A stretch of 64,000 bases of DNA. It comes from Echinarachnius parma. Its lineage: Eukaryota; Echinodermata; Echinoidea; Clypeasteroida; Echinarachniidae. The stretch spans positions 18,501 to 82,500 of the forward strand of contig JBAMJV010008849.1 in NCBI GenBank assembly GCA_037951105.1, written 5' to 3'. Below, one piece after another: positions 1 through 21,300 of this stretch; within the stretch, counting starts at the first letter, position 1; each line of letters opens with the position of its first letter. Position numbers and translations under genes: made by a program. The notes beneath the pieces were generated by a model. That model searched no databases. It was not told the DNA's origin and was given only the letters and a program-made list of their open reading frames with translations.

Positions 1-2040
1 TGACATTGAGTTGCCCGAATGTGACATGGTTTTACCCGAATATGAAACGTTTTGCCCGAATATGGCCGTTTTCAAAACTCCAGGGGGCTGCAACCACCAG
101 CCCCTGTCTCCTATGCCTCTGCATCGCTCAGTGGACATACATGTATCAGATAATTCATATAAGCTGTTTTGTGGCATGGTATATTCTGTAATGATATTAA
201 TAATGCAGTACAATTATAAGTATTGTGATATATTGTGTTATGTATTGTATTGTGTATGTAATTATCATTAATGTTGGTATTATATAATTTAACTTAAAAT
301 ATCACACATATATTATCATAATTCGTATCGATATAAGTATAATTGCTGAGAAGTAAAATCTGTGTTGGTGGGTCAGTTTTGTTTATTCATGTAAACTCAA
401 TTGTATGTAATCCATCCGTATATTGGTTGAGAGTATAGCTTGCATTTTGTTTTGTTTTAATGAGAACTTGCGTACTAAACAACTAGTTTATGTGAGTTAT
501 ACACGTTATATAAAAGCTATTGTTACTTCGCCACCTTGGAAGTATAATATATCCATGATTACTTTGCGTAATAATTAGCACACATGAACGGTACATGTAT
601 ATCATGCAAATCCCGTGATAATATGTATGGCAAAGTATATTATCTTGCGATATCAATTTTGTCAACAATATCAATATTGAGCTGTATATAAAGTTAAAGT
701 GATCCATTAATTATTTTATCCACAAGTGATATTTGAGACTTCAATCACCAACCATAAATACATTTGTGAGATTATCATGAGTGATGTGTAATATTTCTTT
801 TTTTTTCATAGAAAAGGAACGCTGTTTTTACAGAGATTAAAGTTAAATTGATGGCACTTATAATATATAGTGCCCATTGGTTTAGAATGCAATCGAAAAA
901 CGACCCTGAACGCTTTTGAGTTTTGGTAGAGAGGGCGCTAGACTACTTTTTTTTTTGTGAGGTAATGAACAACTGAGTGTAAAATTTGAAAGAGCATAAT
1001 ATTTAAATAATAAAATCATCTTTGTTTGATCAAAATCGGTTTAGAGACGGCTGAAATATCCATAAATATAACAAGATGTGTAATAAAGCTGGGGGCCCCA
1101 GGTTTATTAGAGAATTTTGAACCAGCCGTTAAAAAATTCAAAAAAATGCTTCCTCTTCTTCAGAAAGTTACAAAATAGGTATTTAAATAGTTGTTGGTTA
1201 TTTCTATATCTAATCACTATTTCAACAAAAACATCATCATGCACAATATTTTATTCAAAAATGGTTGAAAACCGATGAGTGTTTAGAGAGCGCCCTCTTA
1301 TGTTTTAAACGGGCTCTTTTTTGAATGATAACATGATCTTTACTACGTCATTTACTGCAGGTTTTACTAAAATTCAGTTTCACCTCAAAACTGTACTCTC
1401 CTTACACCAGAACTCAACTATCCCTTTAATCATGAATGTAGCAATATCTAGGGCGGTATTTTTAAAAATAAAAACCCATTTAAGTATCATGCACTGAACC
1501 AATCAAAAAAGTACAATATAAATGTGAAAGCTCCCGAGTATTTTGGTTGAATTTGACCAAATGGATCGGTCACTATACCTCTCTTATTAAATATAATATT
1601 TGTGAAATGTATTAGAATGCTTAGAATGTTATTTTGTATACAATGATTGTTGCATGTCGTTTTAATTATAGTTTATAGTCATGATAGTCGTGTGCATTAT
1701 CAAGGTGATCTTGACATAATTAAACTACTTAACATAATGTATATACATGATGTTGTTTCTGGTTCGATATTTTGATTAATTGTTAAAAAATACACATTTT
1801 TTTTGTACAGTCAAACATTAATTATGTGTTTATTAGTATCCAATGATATAACTTTCGTATTGTTCATTGCCAATTTTTGTTCAAATACATTGTAGATGAA
1901 ACAAATAAAATGTTTTAATTCGCCGCTTTATCTTTTATCATAAATTAGAACATGAACGGGAATGCCCCAATATCTTTAGTGTTGGGTGTGGGCGTGCGTT
2001 TGTACATCTTTTACAATGGGGAACAGATCATGAATACAAT
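1..2040. other. Gene-free AT-rich region
   Basis: I see no coding exon here. Short open frames have no recognisable composition or domain. A degenerate copy of the family described at 14003-14832 occupies roughly 915-1431: it shows the gagttttggtagagagggcgc left part and an aactcaactatccctttaa right end. The rest is AT-rich unique-looking DNA. It lies beyond the 3' end of the minus-strand SDCBP gene. Confidence 0.6.
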
Positions 2041-2067
2041 TTCATAGAACAAGTGAAAATAAAAGAA

Positions 2068-2612
2068 AAGTATGATTGTTTAGGACGAGGAATAAGAGCC
2101 AGAATAAGAGAGCTATAATAGTCCTCGGAAGTATGGTCATAATGAGCAACCAAATGTGTGTGTGTCTAAGGATAGGACGAGGAATAGGAGAGCATAGGTC
2201 CTCGGAAGTATAGTCAATAAGTTTGAGTAATGAGCAACCAAATGTGTGTGTGTCTCCGCACACAGAGCCGACTCGACCCCGACCCGACTGGTTTTCAGTC
2301 AGGCTAGAGTCGGTTTCGCTCAGTCGTAGCCGATTCAACATGTTGAATTCGGCCTCGAATGATCTCCGAATGGCTCTTGACCGGCAAAAATAGGAGACCT
2401 GAGGCAACGTATACTGAGCTGAACCGACTGAAAACTAGTCGGATCGGGACGAGTCGGCTCTGTGTGCGGAGGGCATTATGAACAACCAAATGTGTGTGTG
2501 TCTGAGGAGAGTATGATTGTTTAGGTCGAGGAATAAAAGAGCCTAAATAGTCCTCGGAAGTATAGTCAATGAGTTGAGTAATGAGCAACCGAATGGGTGT
2601 GTTTCTGTGGGG
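2068..2612. repeat. Tandem repeat of about 90-130 bp, about four copies
   Basis: A unit containing gtttaggacgaggaata, gtcctcggaagtat and gagcaaccaaatgtgtgtg recurs from about 2070, 2172, 2518 and onward, partly degenerate. A MITE (2254-2471) has inserted into it. Poly-G and poly-C tracts follow (about 2608-2840). No gene is visible; long frames across this stretch are low-complexity artefacts. Confidence 0.65.
2254..2471. mobile_element. MITE with long terminal inverted repeats, 218 bp
   Basis: The ends ctccgcacacagagccgact and its exact reverse complement form a perfect inverted repeat of 22 bp. Pairing continues with a few mismatches to about 50 bp (cccgacccgactggttttcag against ctgaaaactagtcggatcggg). 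No coding capacity. I could not identify a target-site duplication, so the superfamily is open. Confidence 0.75.
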
Positions 2613-3369
2613 GGGGGGGGGAGGGGGGGGAGGGGGGCGAGGGCAAGGGCAAGCCATGAGACGATGCGACTGAAAGGAGCAGTGGCGTAGCGACGGGAGA
2701 GAGGGGGGGGGGGGCATGGGGCACTTGTCCCCTCCCCATAACAATATGGAAAAAACAATAGGAAACATAAGGGGACATTTTTTGAGAAAAAACAAAGAAA
2801 TACAATAAGATGTGCACCCCCCCCCCCCCCCCCCCAAAAAAAAATAGATAAATAAATATGTAAAACAAATCAGTCCAACAAACGCTACGCCACTGGTAGG
2901 GACTCTTCGTTTAGGGATATTACAAAAAAGGGGTTTTAAAGAACGTGCAAACACATACAAATAGAACAAGGTTTTATCCATCATATCATACTTTTAATTA
3001 AGTAACGATAATTAATTACTGTCTCTGACACATCGACAAACGATATGTCTATTTTATTTCTGATTTTGTCAACCGAATTTTAAAAACAAAATGATTTCGA
3101 ACGTGAGATGGCAGTATTGATTCACCAACAGTATTCGTGGTATTTGATAGTCGGATCCAACACTAATCTGAATGTTTTGTGCGAGTTTCGGCCATGTCGA
3201 TGGTTTCGGCAACCGATGATTGAATGACAAGTTATGAACGCGAGATGACGCTATTCATGTGACTGTTTGGCTCTATATCGTTCTAGAGCCATATACTGCT
3301 CTAATCTTACAGAGTAATATTAACAATCAGCGACTATCATTCTAGAGTCTATCCCTAACACACAAAACT

Positions 3370-3390
3370 CATCATCACCATCAGTATCAC

Positions 3391-3422
<32 letters not shown>

Positions 3423-3874
3423 CTATCATCACCATCACTATCATAATCATCATCATCATCACCATCATCACCATCATCACCGTCATTACCTTCATCATCA
3501 TTACCATCATCACCATCATCATCATCATCACCACCATCATCATCATCATCACCATCACCATCACCATCATCACCGTCATTACCTTCATCATCATCATCTT
3601 CATCATCGCAATCATCACCTTCATCATCATCATCATCACCTTCATCATCATCACCATCATCACCGTCATCACCATCATCACCATCATCATCTTTATCATC
3701 ACCATCATCACCATCATCATCAACCATCACCATCATCAGCAACATCGTCACCATCGCCATCTTCACCATTATCTTCATTTTTATCATTATTCAGTGTGCA
3801 CTTCAATATCTTGGCGAGCATCCCTTGTATATCAATATGTGTGGTCATTATAATTGTCGTCTTCATCATGATCG

Positions 3875-3920
<46 letters not shown>

Positions 3921-4331
3921 TCATCATCATCACTATCATCATCATCATCACCATCGTCAATCACCATCACCATCATCATCTACATCATCATCATCATCAT
4001 CTTTATCATCATCACCATCATCCATCATAACCATCGTCAATCATCATCACCATAATTTCATAGCTGCCAACATTTGGAATTTTAAATTAGTAACATTTAG
4101 AGCAAAACTGAACATCACGAGCGCGAAGTCCCTTTAGCCAGGGTCCAGGGGCTCGCTTTAGGGCTCTGGAGCGTGAAGCGCGGAGTCCATTGCGGCCGGA
4201 GTCCATTGCGGCCGGCATCCATGGCCCTATTTTTTCATCATTTTTGCACAATTACTAGGTATGATTTGGTCAGATTTACGTTTTAAACGTTGTCTCTATA
4301 CGTTTAAAAACGTGAAAACGGAAAGAAAAAA

Positions 4332-4363
<32 letters not shown>

Positions 4364-5090
4364 AAAATTCGTAATTATAGAAGGAGTAATCGTAATTTCG
4401 TAATGAGGGTGGGAAATTCGTAACAATTACGAATTTTTCGTAACAGTTGGCAGCTATGTAATTTTCATTTGTATCATTAGTCAGAGTACACTTCAAGATC
4501 TTGGCGAGCATCCCTTGTATATCAATATGTGTGGTCATTATAATTGTCATCGTCGTCACCATCATCACCAACATCATCATCATCTTCACCATCATCACCA
4601 TCATCACCATCACCATTATCACCATCATCTTCATCATCATCATATCATCACCATCACCTTCATCATCATCACCATCATCACCATTATCACCTTCATCTTC
4701 ATCATCATCATATCATCACCATCACCATCACCATCATCACTATTGTCTTCATCATCACCATCGTCATCATCGTCATCATCACTATCACCATCACCATCAT
4801 CATCACCATCATCACCTACATCATCATCATCATCACCACCACCATCATCATCATCATCATCATCACCGTCATCTTCACCATCATTTTCATTTGCATCATT
4901 AGTCAGTGTACACTTCAAGCTTCCCTTGTATATCAATATGTGTGGTCATTATTGTCATCGTCGTCACCATCATTATCATTATCACCATCAGCAGCAGTAT
5001 CACCATCATCACTATCATTGTTCTCGTCACCATGATCATAATCATCATCACCATCAGCAGCAGTATCACCATAAAAAAACATCACTGTAT
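3370..5090. repeat. ATC/CATCAC trinucleotide tracts in a three-copy higher-order repeat
   Basis: Long ATC-type tracts (3370-3775, 3870-4050, 4540-4890, 4960-5080) are separated by a unique linker with cttgtatatcaatatgtgtg, repeated at about 3770-3860, 4455-4555 and 4880-4965. The whole block is therefore a tandem of linker plus microsatellite. A poly-A tract and non-repetitive DNA lie between copies 1 and 2 (4080-4450). Open frames of poly-His, Ser, Asp or Met here are not genes. On the minus strand, the sense strand of SDCBP, the tract reads GAT. Confidence 0.85.
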
Positions 5091-6730
5091 TCATAATTTT
5101 AATCACTTTCAAGATTACTGACAAACAAACAACTTTGTAATAATATTTAAAATTAGCCAATGAGGCAATTTTATTGAAAGGCTGTAAAGTAATTTCACGA
5201 TCATAATGGTCATATTTACAATATTACTGTAGTACACTTTAAACCAAAAAATATTCCTCTCAATTCGTTTCTCTTTTAAATAAAATGAAAAGTTAAACTA
5301 TTGAAACAGAAGTGGGGTGGACATTAAAAACACGAGAAAATAGACTATGTACTGTAGATATTGATATTGAATGTTTCACAAAAGATAAGTCAATTTAAAA
5401 TTAGTAGCCTTACTTTTGTGAAGAATAATTCAGGACTAGAATGGTTTCAAATATCCTAATGTTGAGTTAAATCAAGTAAACTATTACCAAATACTAGTAC
5501 TATTTATACCTAATACTGATAGCTACAATATGATTTTCATATAAATTATTTCCTTTATTCTACAAGTGGTGTACTGATATATCTGCTATCAAAAATGTGA
5601 ATTCTTGTTGTTTGTTTTTTCATTACAATTGATTGTGTCTCATTATAATCTCAATTATTAACGGAGACATCATATTATGGGGAAATATTATAAATAAAAC
5701 AAAACAGGGAAAATTAATAACTAACAATGCACCATCTACAAAAATATATTAATAGAAAAAAGGTGAGACAATGGATAAATACATTTGACCTCACTGAGAT
5801 TATAATGAAACAGATAACTGGATACCGTAGTTAAAAAAACGAGTTTTCAGATGAATGTATCACTATTTACTTTTTATGCCTTTCACACCGTGCTGACCAC
5901 TGTACATGAACCTGTAATCATTAATTAATAAAAAGTACTTTGGTTTAAATAAAATTAATATACAAATATAATATTGTAATACATTCTTCAAACATTGCAT
6001 AACACCACTTTGTAAATGCTAAAAATAATCCAAAACACATACAATCATATATATCAACATTTCACAATAATATAATGACATTATATTATTCCTCTGCTAA
6101 TCTGTAATGCTGACATTAGCTTCTATTTTAAATTGTCTTACATTTTTATTACAATATTACATTTTTACCCAATTAAGGCAATTTGCTGAGCATCAGATGC
6201 ACAATTGTGATAATGAATATAAAGGCAATCTAGGTGCGTTTTTATTGAAAATATATTTTTTTTTTTCAATTTTGTTTACACACTAATCCAAATGATGTTC
6301 AATGTTAACATGTCTTATAGTTAATTCCATATTGTGGATTGAATCGGTAAAAAGTTATTTTTATGCAACATATTTACTGTAGTCAAACATACCATGGAAA
6401 ATTACAAACATTGTTCAAAAAGTTGATGACTTAATAAGTTTCAAAAATATATATATCGAACATCCCTTGTTAAAATTTCATGTACGTATCCCTTGATTAT
6501 GCACATGTATTGTGATTTGTAAGCCTTATATTCTTAGTCTAGGAATGATTAATAGATACAAGAAGTCTTTTTAAAAAAATCCATGTAACACATTGGCACA
6601 ATATATATTAGACAAAACATACATAACAAGTTATAACAAGTTATACACTCATACAAGCTCTTCATAACCAGATGCAAATGTGGATCCCTACATATACACC
6701 CTCTACCAGTAAATAGCCTACAAGATAAAG
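5090..6730. other. Gene-free AT-rich region
   Basis: No exon, RNA gene or recognisable repeat was found. It is strongly AT-rich with scattered homopolymers. If SDCBP has a long 3' UTR it could reach into this side, but I see no firm polyadenylation site. Confidence 0.5.
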
Positions 6731-6731
6731 A

Positions 6732-6996
6732 TATGTGACTGGCTATAGCAAAACCCGGCACTTGTCGGTAATTCATGTTTTGAAGAAATGGGCATTTTAA
6801 GTTCACACAATTTGTGTAAAAGACCTATGATTGTAAATTTGAAACAATCATATCTTCGCCAATTATTGACCAATTAGTTAGAACAAAGGATCAAATGAAA
6901 GCCTGTGATGAGGCCTTTGTAATGGTATGAAAATCTACATTTCGACTTTTACCGACAAGTGCGGGGTTTTGCTATAGCCGATTAGCTGGTCATATA
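6732..6996. mobile_element. tatgtgacc-family MITE, copy 1
   Basis: This is one of four copies in the window of an element of about 260 bp whose ends are tatgtgaccggctatagcaa and the reverse complement, followed by acccggcacttgtcggtaa. The others are at 36586-36850, 46805-47064 and 53305-53563. TA lies at the ends of the better copies, which would suit a Tc1/mariner-type target duplication (inference). Confidence 0.8.
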
Positions 6997-8069
6997 TGGT
7001 ACCCAAGGTTCCTGTAAAGAATGTGTTAAATAACGCTATCTATTTTTGTTATTTCATTTGTTTTCACATGTTCTGATCAATGGTTACCTTTCCGCATCTA
7101 TCTACCATGTCCTCAACAACATGATATCACCTGGTTAGCTTCCACTTCTGCACATTGCACACTTTCAACTTTGGTAACAAAAACAGCGACAAAATATATA
7201 CTTTATCACTCACATAAAGAAGGCCACTAGAAGGAGCGTATATAGTAACTGTTGTTGCTATTCTTGTTTTCTTAAAACTCTCTCATTTTTAAGATATGAA
7301 TAATCTATTTAATTTCTACTTTCCATATTAAGCGTCGCAATGATGGCTATAACAATGAAATTAAACTTGTATCATTTCAATCATACATATAGGTCATTAG
7401 AAAAAGGTAGGTATTTTTGATTGTTTCTCTTATAACAAAATAATACAACATTTAGATGTCCTCTCTGCAGCAACAACAAACTGATACGCAAGCCTCCAAA
7501 TTTTTACTTGACTGGCCCATTCAGGAAAGTATTAATCATACATTTTATGATTTTACTTGCAGGAGCAGGAAATTTACCTGCCCGCTACACTTCTTGATGA
7601 GATTTACATGTAAGGAATTTTACTTTTATCCTCTAGATGACCCAAAATTTATTCGCCCGATCGGGCAACCAATCTATAAAGTTTATGAAATGTAACTTGC
7701 CTGACATAAACTTTACTTGCCACGGGCAAGCGGGCAAGTGCCGAGATATGTTTATATTATCAAAGTTGCGAAGGCTATTAGTAGAAAATGTATTGGTGTT
7801 GTCTTTTTCTCATTATCGAGCCATGAAGAAGCAATTGACATTCCATTTTTTCACTTTACAGATAGTAACAATAACAAAGTTATACCTGTATATTAAATCA
7901 CATAAATAAAGGTAGATTGTTGTTGTTGTTTTTATGGTCATCTTTCTTATCAAGCAATGGAAAAATACATTGCTTTTACATACATCGTATTTGCCAATGG
8001 GTACTGCGATAGTTGAAATGTTCGTACTGCTCCTCCTTCTATCATCACGCACTGCTGGACTGTTCCACT

Positions 8070-15831
<7,762 letters not shown>

Positions 15832-15879
15832 GATGACTTTCTGAGTTGATTTCTTTCAAAGTACAAAATTAGAACTAAT

Positions 15880-16960
15880 CTAAAATGAGAAGAGAAAAGA
15901 AAAGGAAAATTATTATAAGTCTACAGTGTAAACTGTAAAGAGAGCAAAAGCTAATCGGGTGTGACATATATCTAAAGTTGTAACTTCACGTATAATAAAT
16001 GGTGAGTTCCGAGTTTCAGATTTGATTTCAAGGAATGAATTCTTGCCAGGTATCCTTTTACTATACCTGTATAGTAAAAGGTAACTGAGGATATTCAAGT
16101 GTCTTGGCTCTTGCCGAAGGACACACAGCAGATATCACTGTCCAAGCATAAAACACATGACCTTTGTAAGAAAACCCAAAACCGATATACCACCAACACT
16201 CCCATATAGTGTAGAATCAAGCTTATAGAGAGAATTCTTCTTTATTTACTGTCATGTAACAGGGCTCCAGCATGAACAAAATAAAAACAAAATCACATAA
16301 CTTACATGTACAGTACAGTAGCGTAGGATTACACCAGAAACTCAAGTGGAGAAAACAAAATACCACAAACACATTTACAACTGAAGTAATCGTTGTAGTG
16401 AGGGTAGAATTATATGAGCTTTTCGTATTTATAGCATAGTTTCAGTGAGTGACAAACAAAACCAAAGTTTCCTGATCATCATTGCTAAGCATAGTATGAC
16501 AAAGTACACTGTACAATGTATTAGTTTGCAAAATATATCGACTACAGTACTTCCTTCCTCTAACCCACTTACATGTATGTTACCAAGATTTATAGCGATA
16601 GCAAAATGACATGTTGCAAGGCAAAATTATTTAGCTTGTCATGGTAGAAAATGTAGGATTGCTGAGTAAGTGACTACGTCTAAGTGTCATACATAGTTGC
16701 AAGTGGAAAAAAAACCCCATTATATTGTGTTGTTGTTTTTTTTTGTATAGATCTACATCTGAGAACACACATTTAGACTGTCTGGATACGGGTTAGACTT
16801 AATTTGTACACAGAACTTTTACATGTAGATACAGTTGTTAACTTCTCAGAATGGTATCTAAAGTTTATGATATGGGAAACTATTAAAATTTGATATTGAC
16901 CCAAGGAAATTAAGTATAGCTGTAGGCATCATCTTCCCAGTTTTTGATCAGACTAAATTT
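15880..16960. other. Upstream of SDCBP exon 1, nothing firm
   Basis: It begins with the polypyrimidine tract and acceptor of the first coding exon. The rest is AT-rich without recognisable exons or repeats. A non-coding 5' exon of SDCBP must lie farther right, but I cannot place it. Confidence 0.5.
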
Positions 16961-16967
16961 CCTTTAA

Positions 16968-17401
16968 AGGGTACCACCACCCTAAAATAATATTCTCATT
17001 TATGAAAGGTAACATAATTACATTAGTAGTCCACTCCATCAACATGTTCACAAAAAGATGTTTCCAGAAAGAAAGAAAAAATAATTGGAAAACACATCAC
17101 CATTCTAAAGCATGCGTTCATGGGTCTGCATGCACGAAGACTACTTTGTATAGAGCGAACGAATCGTCCGGGATTCTATTGTCTCCAAACGTACAAGTGA
17201 ATAGCATTGGCGCACTCGAAAATGTTTGGCCCGTACGGAACCAGGAAATAATAGTGGTTCCGTAAGGGGTGGTAATTAATTGGTTAGTTTATGAATTTAC
17301 ACAACCCTTTTAAAAATGTTGGGTATCTATTTGATATGATCACAAAACGGTACCAAAACGATACACGTAAATACGCGTTGTTCTTTGCCTGGTGGTCCCC
17401 T
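16968..17401. mobile_element. TTAA MITE, family aggggaccaccag, copy 1
   Basis: 434 bp between TTAA at 16964-16967 and 17402-17405, with inverted ends AGGGTACCACCACCC and GCCTGGTGGTCCCCT. The same family occurs at 26393-26816, 37612-37974 and 38477-38830. Internal landmarks are ggttccgtaag and gcatgcgttcatgggtctgc. Confidence 0.85.
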
Positions 17402-17640
17402 TTAAGTACCTCCCCATACATTACATTCTATTTAAGATCTCCTTTTTTCATCTTTCTCTCTCGAAATTACTTTTTCAGTATGAACACCTATTTATCTCAG
17501 GACTTTATCTCTCCAACACAGGGTCTTCTTTAATACTTGCGTACATGTATGTATGGTGTACATGCATGCAGCTAACGGCCAGAAGTCTGACTTTGGGGGT
17601 ATGTATTATGTAATGTATACTACGTCTAGCATTGGGTGTC

Positions 17641-17775
17641 AGATAAAAATGCCAGTGGTAAAAATGCCAGCACTGGAAACAAAATGCCAGCTCTAGGTCA
17701 AAATGCCAGTGGACAAAATGCCAGGGGAAAAAATTTCAGTGACAAAAATGCCAGTGGAAAAAATACCAGAGGTAT
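17641..17775. repeat. Minisatellite of about 16 bp unit (aaaatgccagtggac)
   Basis: About eight imperfect copies of aaaatgccagtgg with variable two to four base joints. No gene. Confidence 0.85.
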
Positions 17776-17851
17776 AAATGTATGGAGCCTAGCATTGTAC
17801 CATGGAAATGGGAGCTCAAAATTCACTGGTTGTACTGCCATGTGATATTAA

Positions 17852-18236
17852 AGGGACTTAGTAACATTGTCTCTAAATCCTCAAAATCCAATTGGAATTC
17901 TAGCGATTCTCTCATACCTTGTTGCGTTTGTATTTTAAAAACAAAAAAAGCATGGGACAGGTTTTGGTTTTTCTAATTTCCCTTTCGCTAAAAAGATATT
18001 TACGATTGAAGTATTCAGATGTTCAACTATCCACTGGATCGTCGAAACCGTGTACAAAGTCAGTGCAGCGAGTTAGTGAACATCACTTTGCATTTTTGCT
18101 CATTACTCGGCCATATAACGTCCATTCAACTTGAAAATTTCACACAATACCCAGTGGACATATCAGATAACAACAATATACATTGAATCAACCATTCATC
18201 ACTTTTTGCACATGTCAACAAAGTTACTAGATCCCT
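17852..18236. mobile_element. TTAA MITE, family agggacttagtaac, copy 2
   Basis: 385 bp, TTAA at 17848-17851 and 18237-18240, same ends and interior as the element at 13565-13945, with moderate divergence. Confidence 0.85.
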
Positions 18237-18639
18237 TTAATTCCTTGTCCCCTCTCAGATAGATCTACACCCTGCTGTTAAGATATGCCTGACTCAATGT
18301 TTAAACATTCTTTTTCTAGTCATTCAATTGACTGTGTGTAAGCTAGTACTGGGTACCGTATTTGCCAGTGTATACATGTAAACCGCACATGTATACTAAC
18401 ACCAAACTGAGAATTGTCATTGACGGGGAAAAAAACATTTTCTAGATCGATAAAAACCATGCTGGGAATCTTGCAAAATAATCAAACTACATGTATACAC
18501 ACATCCCATGCTTTCCACTATAACTTTTATACACTTTTGTACACTTTGTACGTAAAACAACACATAAATGTTTCTGATTGAAGCATCAATGAATAACAGA
18601 AAAGCCAGTCAAGCTTTTTACTCCACATAAACTGATATT

Positions 18640-20015
18640 ATAGCCATCTCTCTCTGTGCCAAAGCATCAGCAAGGAACAACCTCCCCCGTTGCCTCGCAG
18701 GGTCCTCCTGGGGTGCTAAAACATCCACACTCCGCACAGGCGCCCTTGCCCTAGTGTACAGCACCGCCGAGTACGCTGCCCCAGCCTGGTGCCGGAGCAC
18801 GCACTCTCGCAAACTGGACACTACACTCAACGAGACCATGAGTATAATTAATAACAGGATGTCTAAGACCAACACCAACTGATCTCCTGCCTGTGCTCGC
18901 CGGCATTGCACCTACGCTCCGGCCCACTGGAGAGACCACACACAGCAACTAGTGCAAAAGGCCCTTCAAAACCCCAAACACCTCCTCCACATCACCCAGA
19001 ACGCCCAACCAGACCCTCAACGCCTGCATTCCCGCAGACCATTCATCCGCCATGCAGTAACCCTGCAAGATAGATTTATGGGTAGTTTTAAAATCAGGGT
19101 ACACACTTTGTCTCACTTGGGGTGAAAAAAAAGTTCCTTTGATTCTTCTGAATTTTTGTTTGTGGGTTGTATACAAGTTACTGGTAAAGTCTGTAAAATT
19201 TCAGGGCTACAAGTGTCAAACTTTTTTTTTCAAGTGCATGAAACATGTCCTTAATGACAAAAATAGGGTCAAGCGTCACCTGATGACATTATGCAGAAAT
19301 AAAATATTTATTTTTTCTTTAGGTGAATGTGAATGACATAGTTTGATAACTTGATGATATGAAATCAGAATACAACTCAATTTTTCAAGTGCAAAATGAG
19401 TTTATTCATGTAAAATTAAGTTTTGCATCTGTTCATACCACAGCATGAAGTTACTGATTTTTTAAAACACAGATCAGTTTGACCCTATATTATGTACTGC
19501 ACAGCTACACATGTTTAAGGGTGCTTAATTGCATACCAACTTCCAGAATAAAAGGATAAATGGTTCTTGAGATATAGTGTCAAAAAATTGTTCGGAGAGG
19601 GCATTATTTTTTATATGCAGTTGGAACTGCCTGATATGATTCATCATTTCATGGCATAAATGGGACAAATAACACCCTCAGTGCATGGAAGGACGCCTGG
19701 CAGCACACTCCACGACCCTCGCAATTCACAGTGACCCCCAACACTAGTCTGCCTCCGGGTGCTGACCTACCACGGAACTTAGACTGGGTAACCCTCAACA
19801 GGCTCCGCACAGGAGTTGGTCGGTTCAACGCCAATATGCACCGCTGGGGGCTTAGACCCTCTCCGGCCTGCACATGTGGCTCACCTGAGCAAACTGCTGC
19901 CCACATCATCCACGAGTGCCCCATCCTCCGCCCACCAAACCCAAATCCCAACTTAAACAACTTGGACCCTGACACAATTTTCTGGTTGCACAATTTGCGT
20001 GATGTTGCTTAGATG
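18640..20015 (+). pseudogene. Split LINE fragment, reverse-transcriptase C-terminal region
   Basis: Plus-strand sequence 18640-19080 encodes ARNNLPRCLAGSSWGAKT, TAEYAAPAWCRSTHS, LDTTLNE, a conserved stretch after the RT domain of non-LTR elements. 19660-20012 encodes NRLRTGVGRFNANMHRWGL, SPACTCGSPEQTAAHII, HECP, a Cys-His motif of the same class. About 580 bp of unrelated AT-rich DNA (about 19083-19660) separates the halves. The first half carries a stop. The element lacks its 5' part; the family is not certain. Confidence 0.8.
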
Positions 20016-20019
20016 GTAA

Positions 20020-21300
20020 AAGCTGCCTCAAACGAAAGATGAAGATAGCCATACATGTATGTGGTATTTTCATGAAATATGTTTCTCGCGCCCCCCTTTT
20101 TGCAATTTCTTCTGTACATGTACATGTAAAAAGTGTGGTTAGTACACCAGCAAATAGGGTAGTCTACTAGTCTTACTAGACAGACGCATGTCTTACTAGT
20201 CTACTAGATATGGTTATAATGGTGTTGGATGAGTGTGCTAATGTGCCATGTTTGTGCACATGTGTGTGCATATTGTGACTGTGTGTGTGTATGTCTAACA
20301 ATGACTGTGACTGTGTGTGTACTATATGACGTGACTAACTTGTAAATTGTATTTAGTTTTATAAACAAGTTTCTTTTGTTTTTTGCATGCATTCAAAGAG
20401 ACAAAATTATGTTATCTTGGAAATTAATTCACTTATTGATTTTCCTTTTAAGGAGTCCTCTAATTTCTAAATGCAATGATTTATTTTAAGGCTTACATGT
20501 ACATTGTACATGTACTTTGCCTTAAATGTTGATTTTTAGCAATATTTATCTTTACTACTTGCACTTGGTCTACAATGCAATCCTTCTTAGTATTGTAACA
20601 TGAGAGGTACGTCTAGACATTCACAACTTAATTTTGGCCATCTTATATGTTGTTTATAAAGTGAACAAATCATAAAAAGATAACAGAAATATAAATGTTA
20701 ACTTGTGTCAAAAGTAAAACGTTCCAAACACTAAATGTGCTAGAGCTCTCCTTAAACAGGAAATTACTCATTTCCTTTTTGTTGTTTCAATCATTCTATG
20801 ATTACAATCACTGAAAATTAAAGTGTCACTTTTCACACAAAATTCCATATGCCAGATATATTTATATCGTCAGAATAAGCAGAATGAGAGAAAAATTTTT
20901 TATCAAAATCGGACATGAAACAAAAGTTATGGCCATTTGAAAATCATCTAGAAATTAGTGATCTGTTCGAAATTGCCGCAAAGTGCAACATCACTGTACT
21001 GGCGAGTAACTCTCCATATTATACTGTAGGCTTTTGTAAATTTATGAAAATTCATTTATAAGTAGATCACTTTTTTGTTGCTTAAACTATTTCTTCTGGA
21101 TCTGGAACACTCTGTCTCTGATGAGTGATGAGTTCAACTTGAACATATATAAGGAAGGTGTTCGGGGTGCTAATGTGGTTTCGTACCCCTATTTATTTAT
21201 TTTTTTTTTTTTTTTTAACGCTTTTTTTCCCAACGCTTTATTTGTCTTTAAAGTCAGCTAAATTAGTTCGTATTACTCACTGCACTTTGTCCTTATCCCT
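20020..21300. other. Intergenic, nothing recognised
   Basis: GT-rich runs at 20215-20330 and AT-rich DNA. No exon or RNA gene. Confidence 0.5.

Noticed and set aside
3320-5160. Long frames of poly-Asp, Met, His or Ser on both strands
   Set aside because: They are translations of ATC/GAT microsatellites; every frame of such a tract is open.
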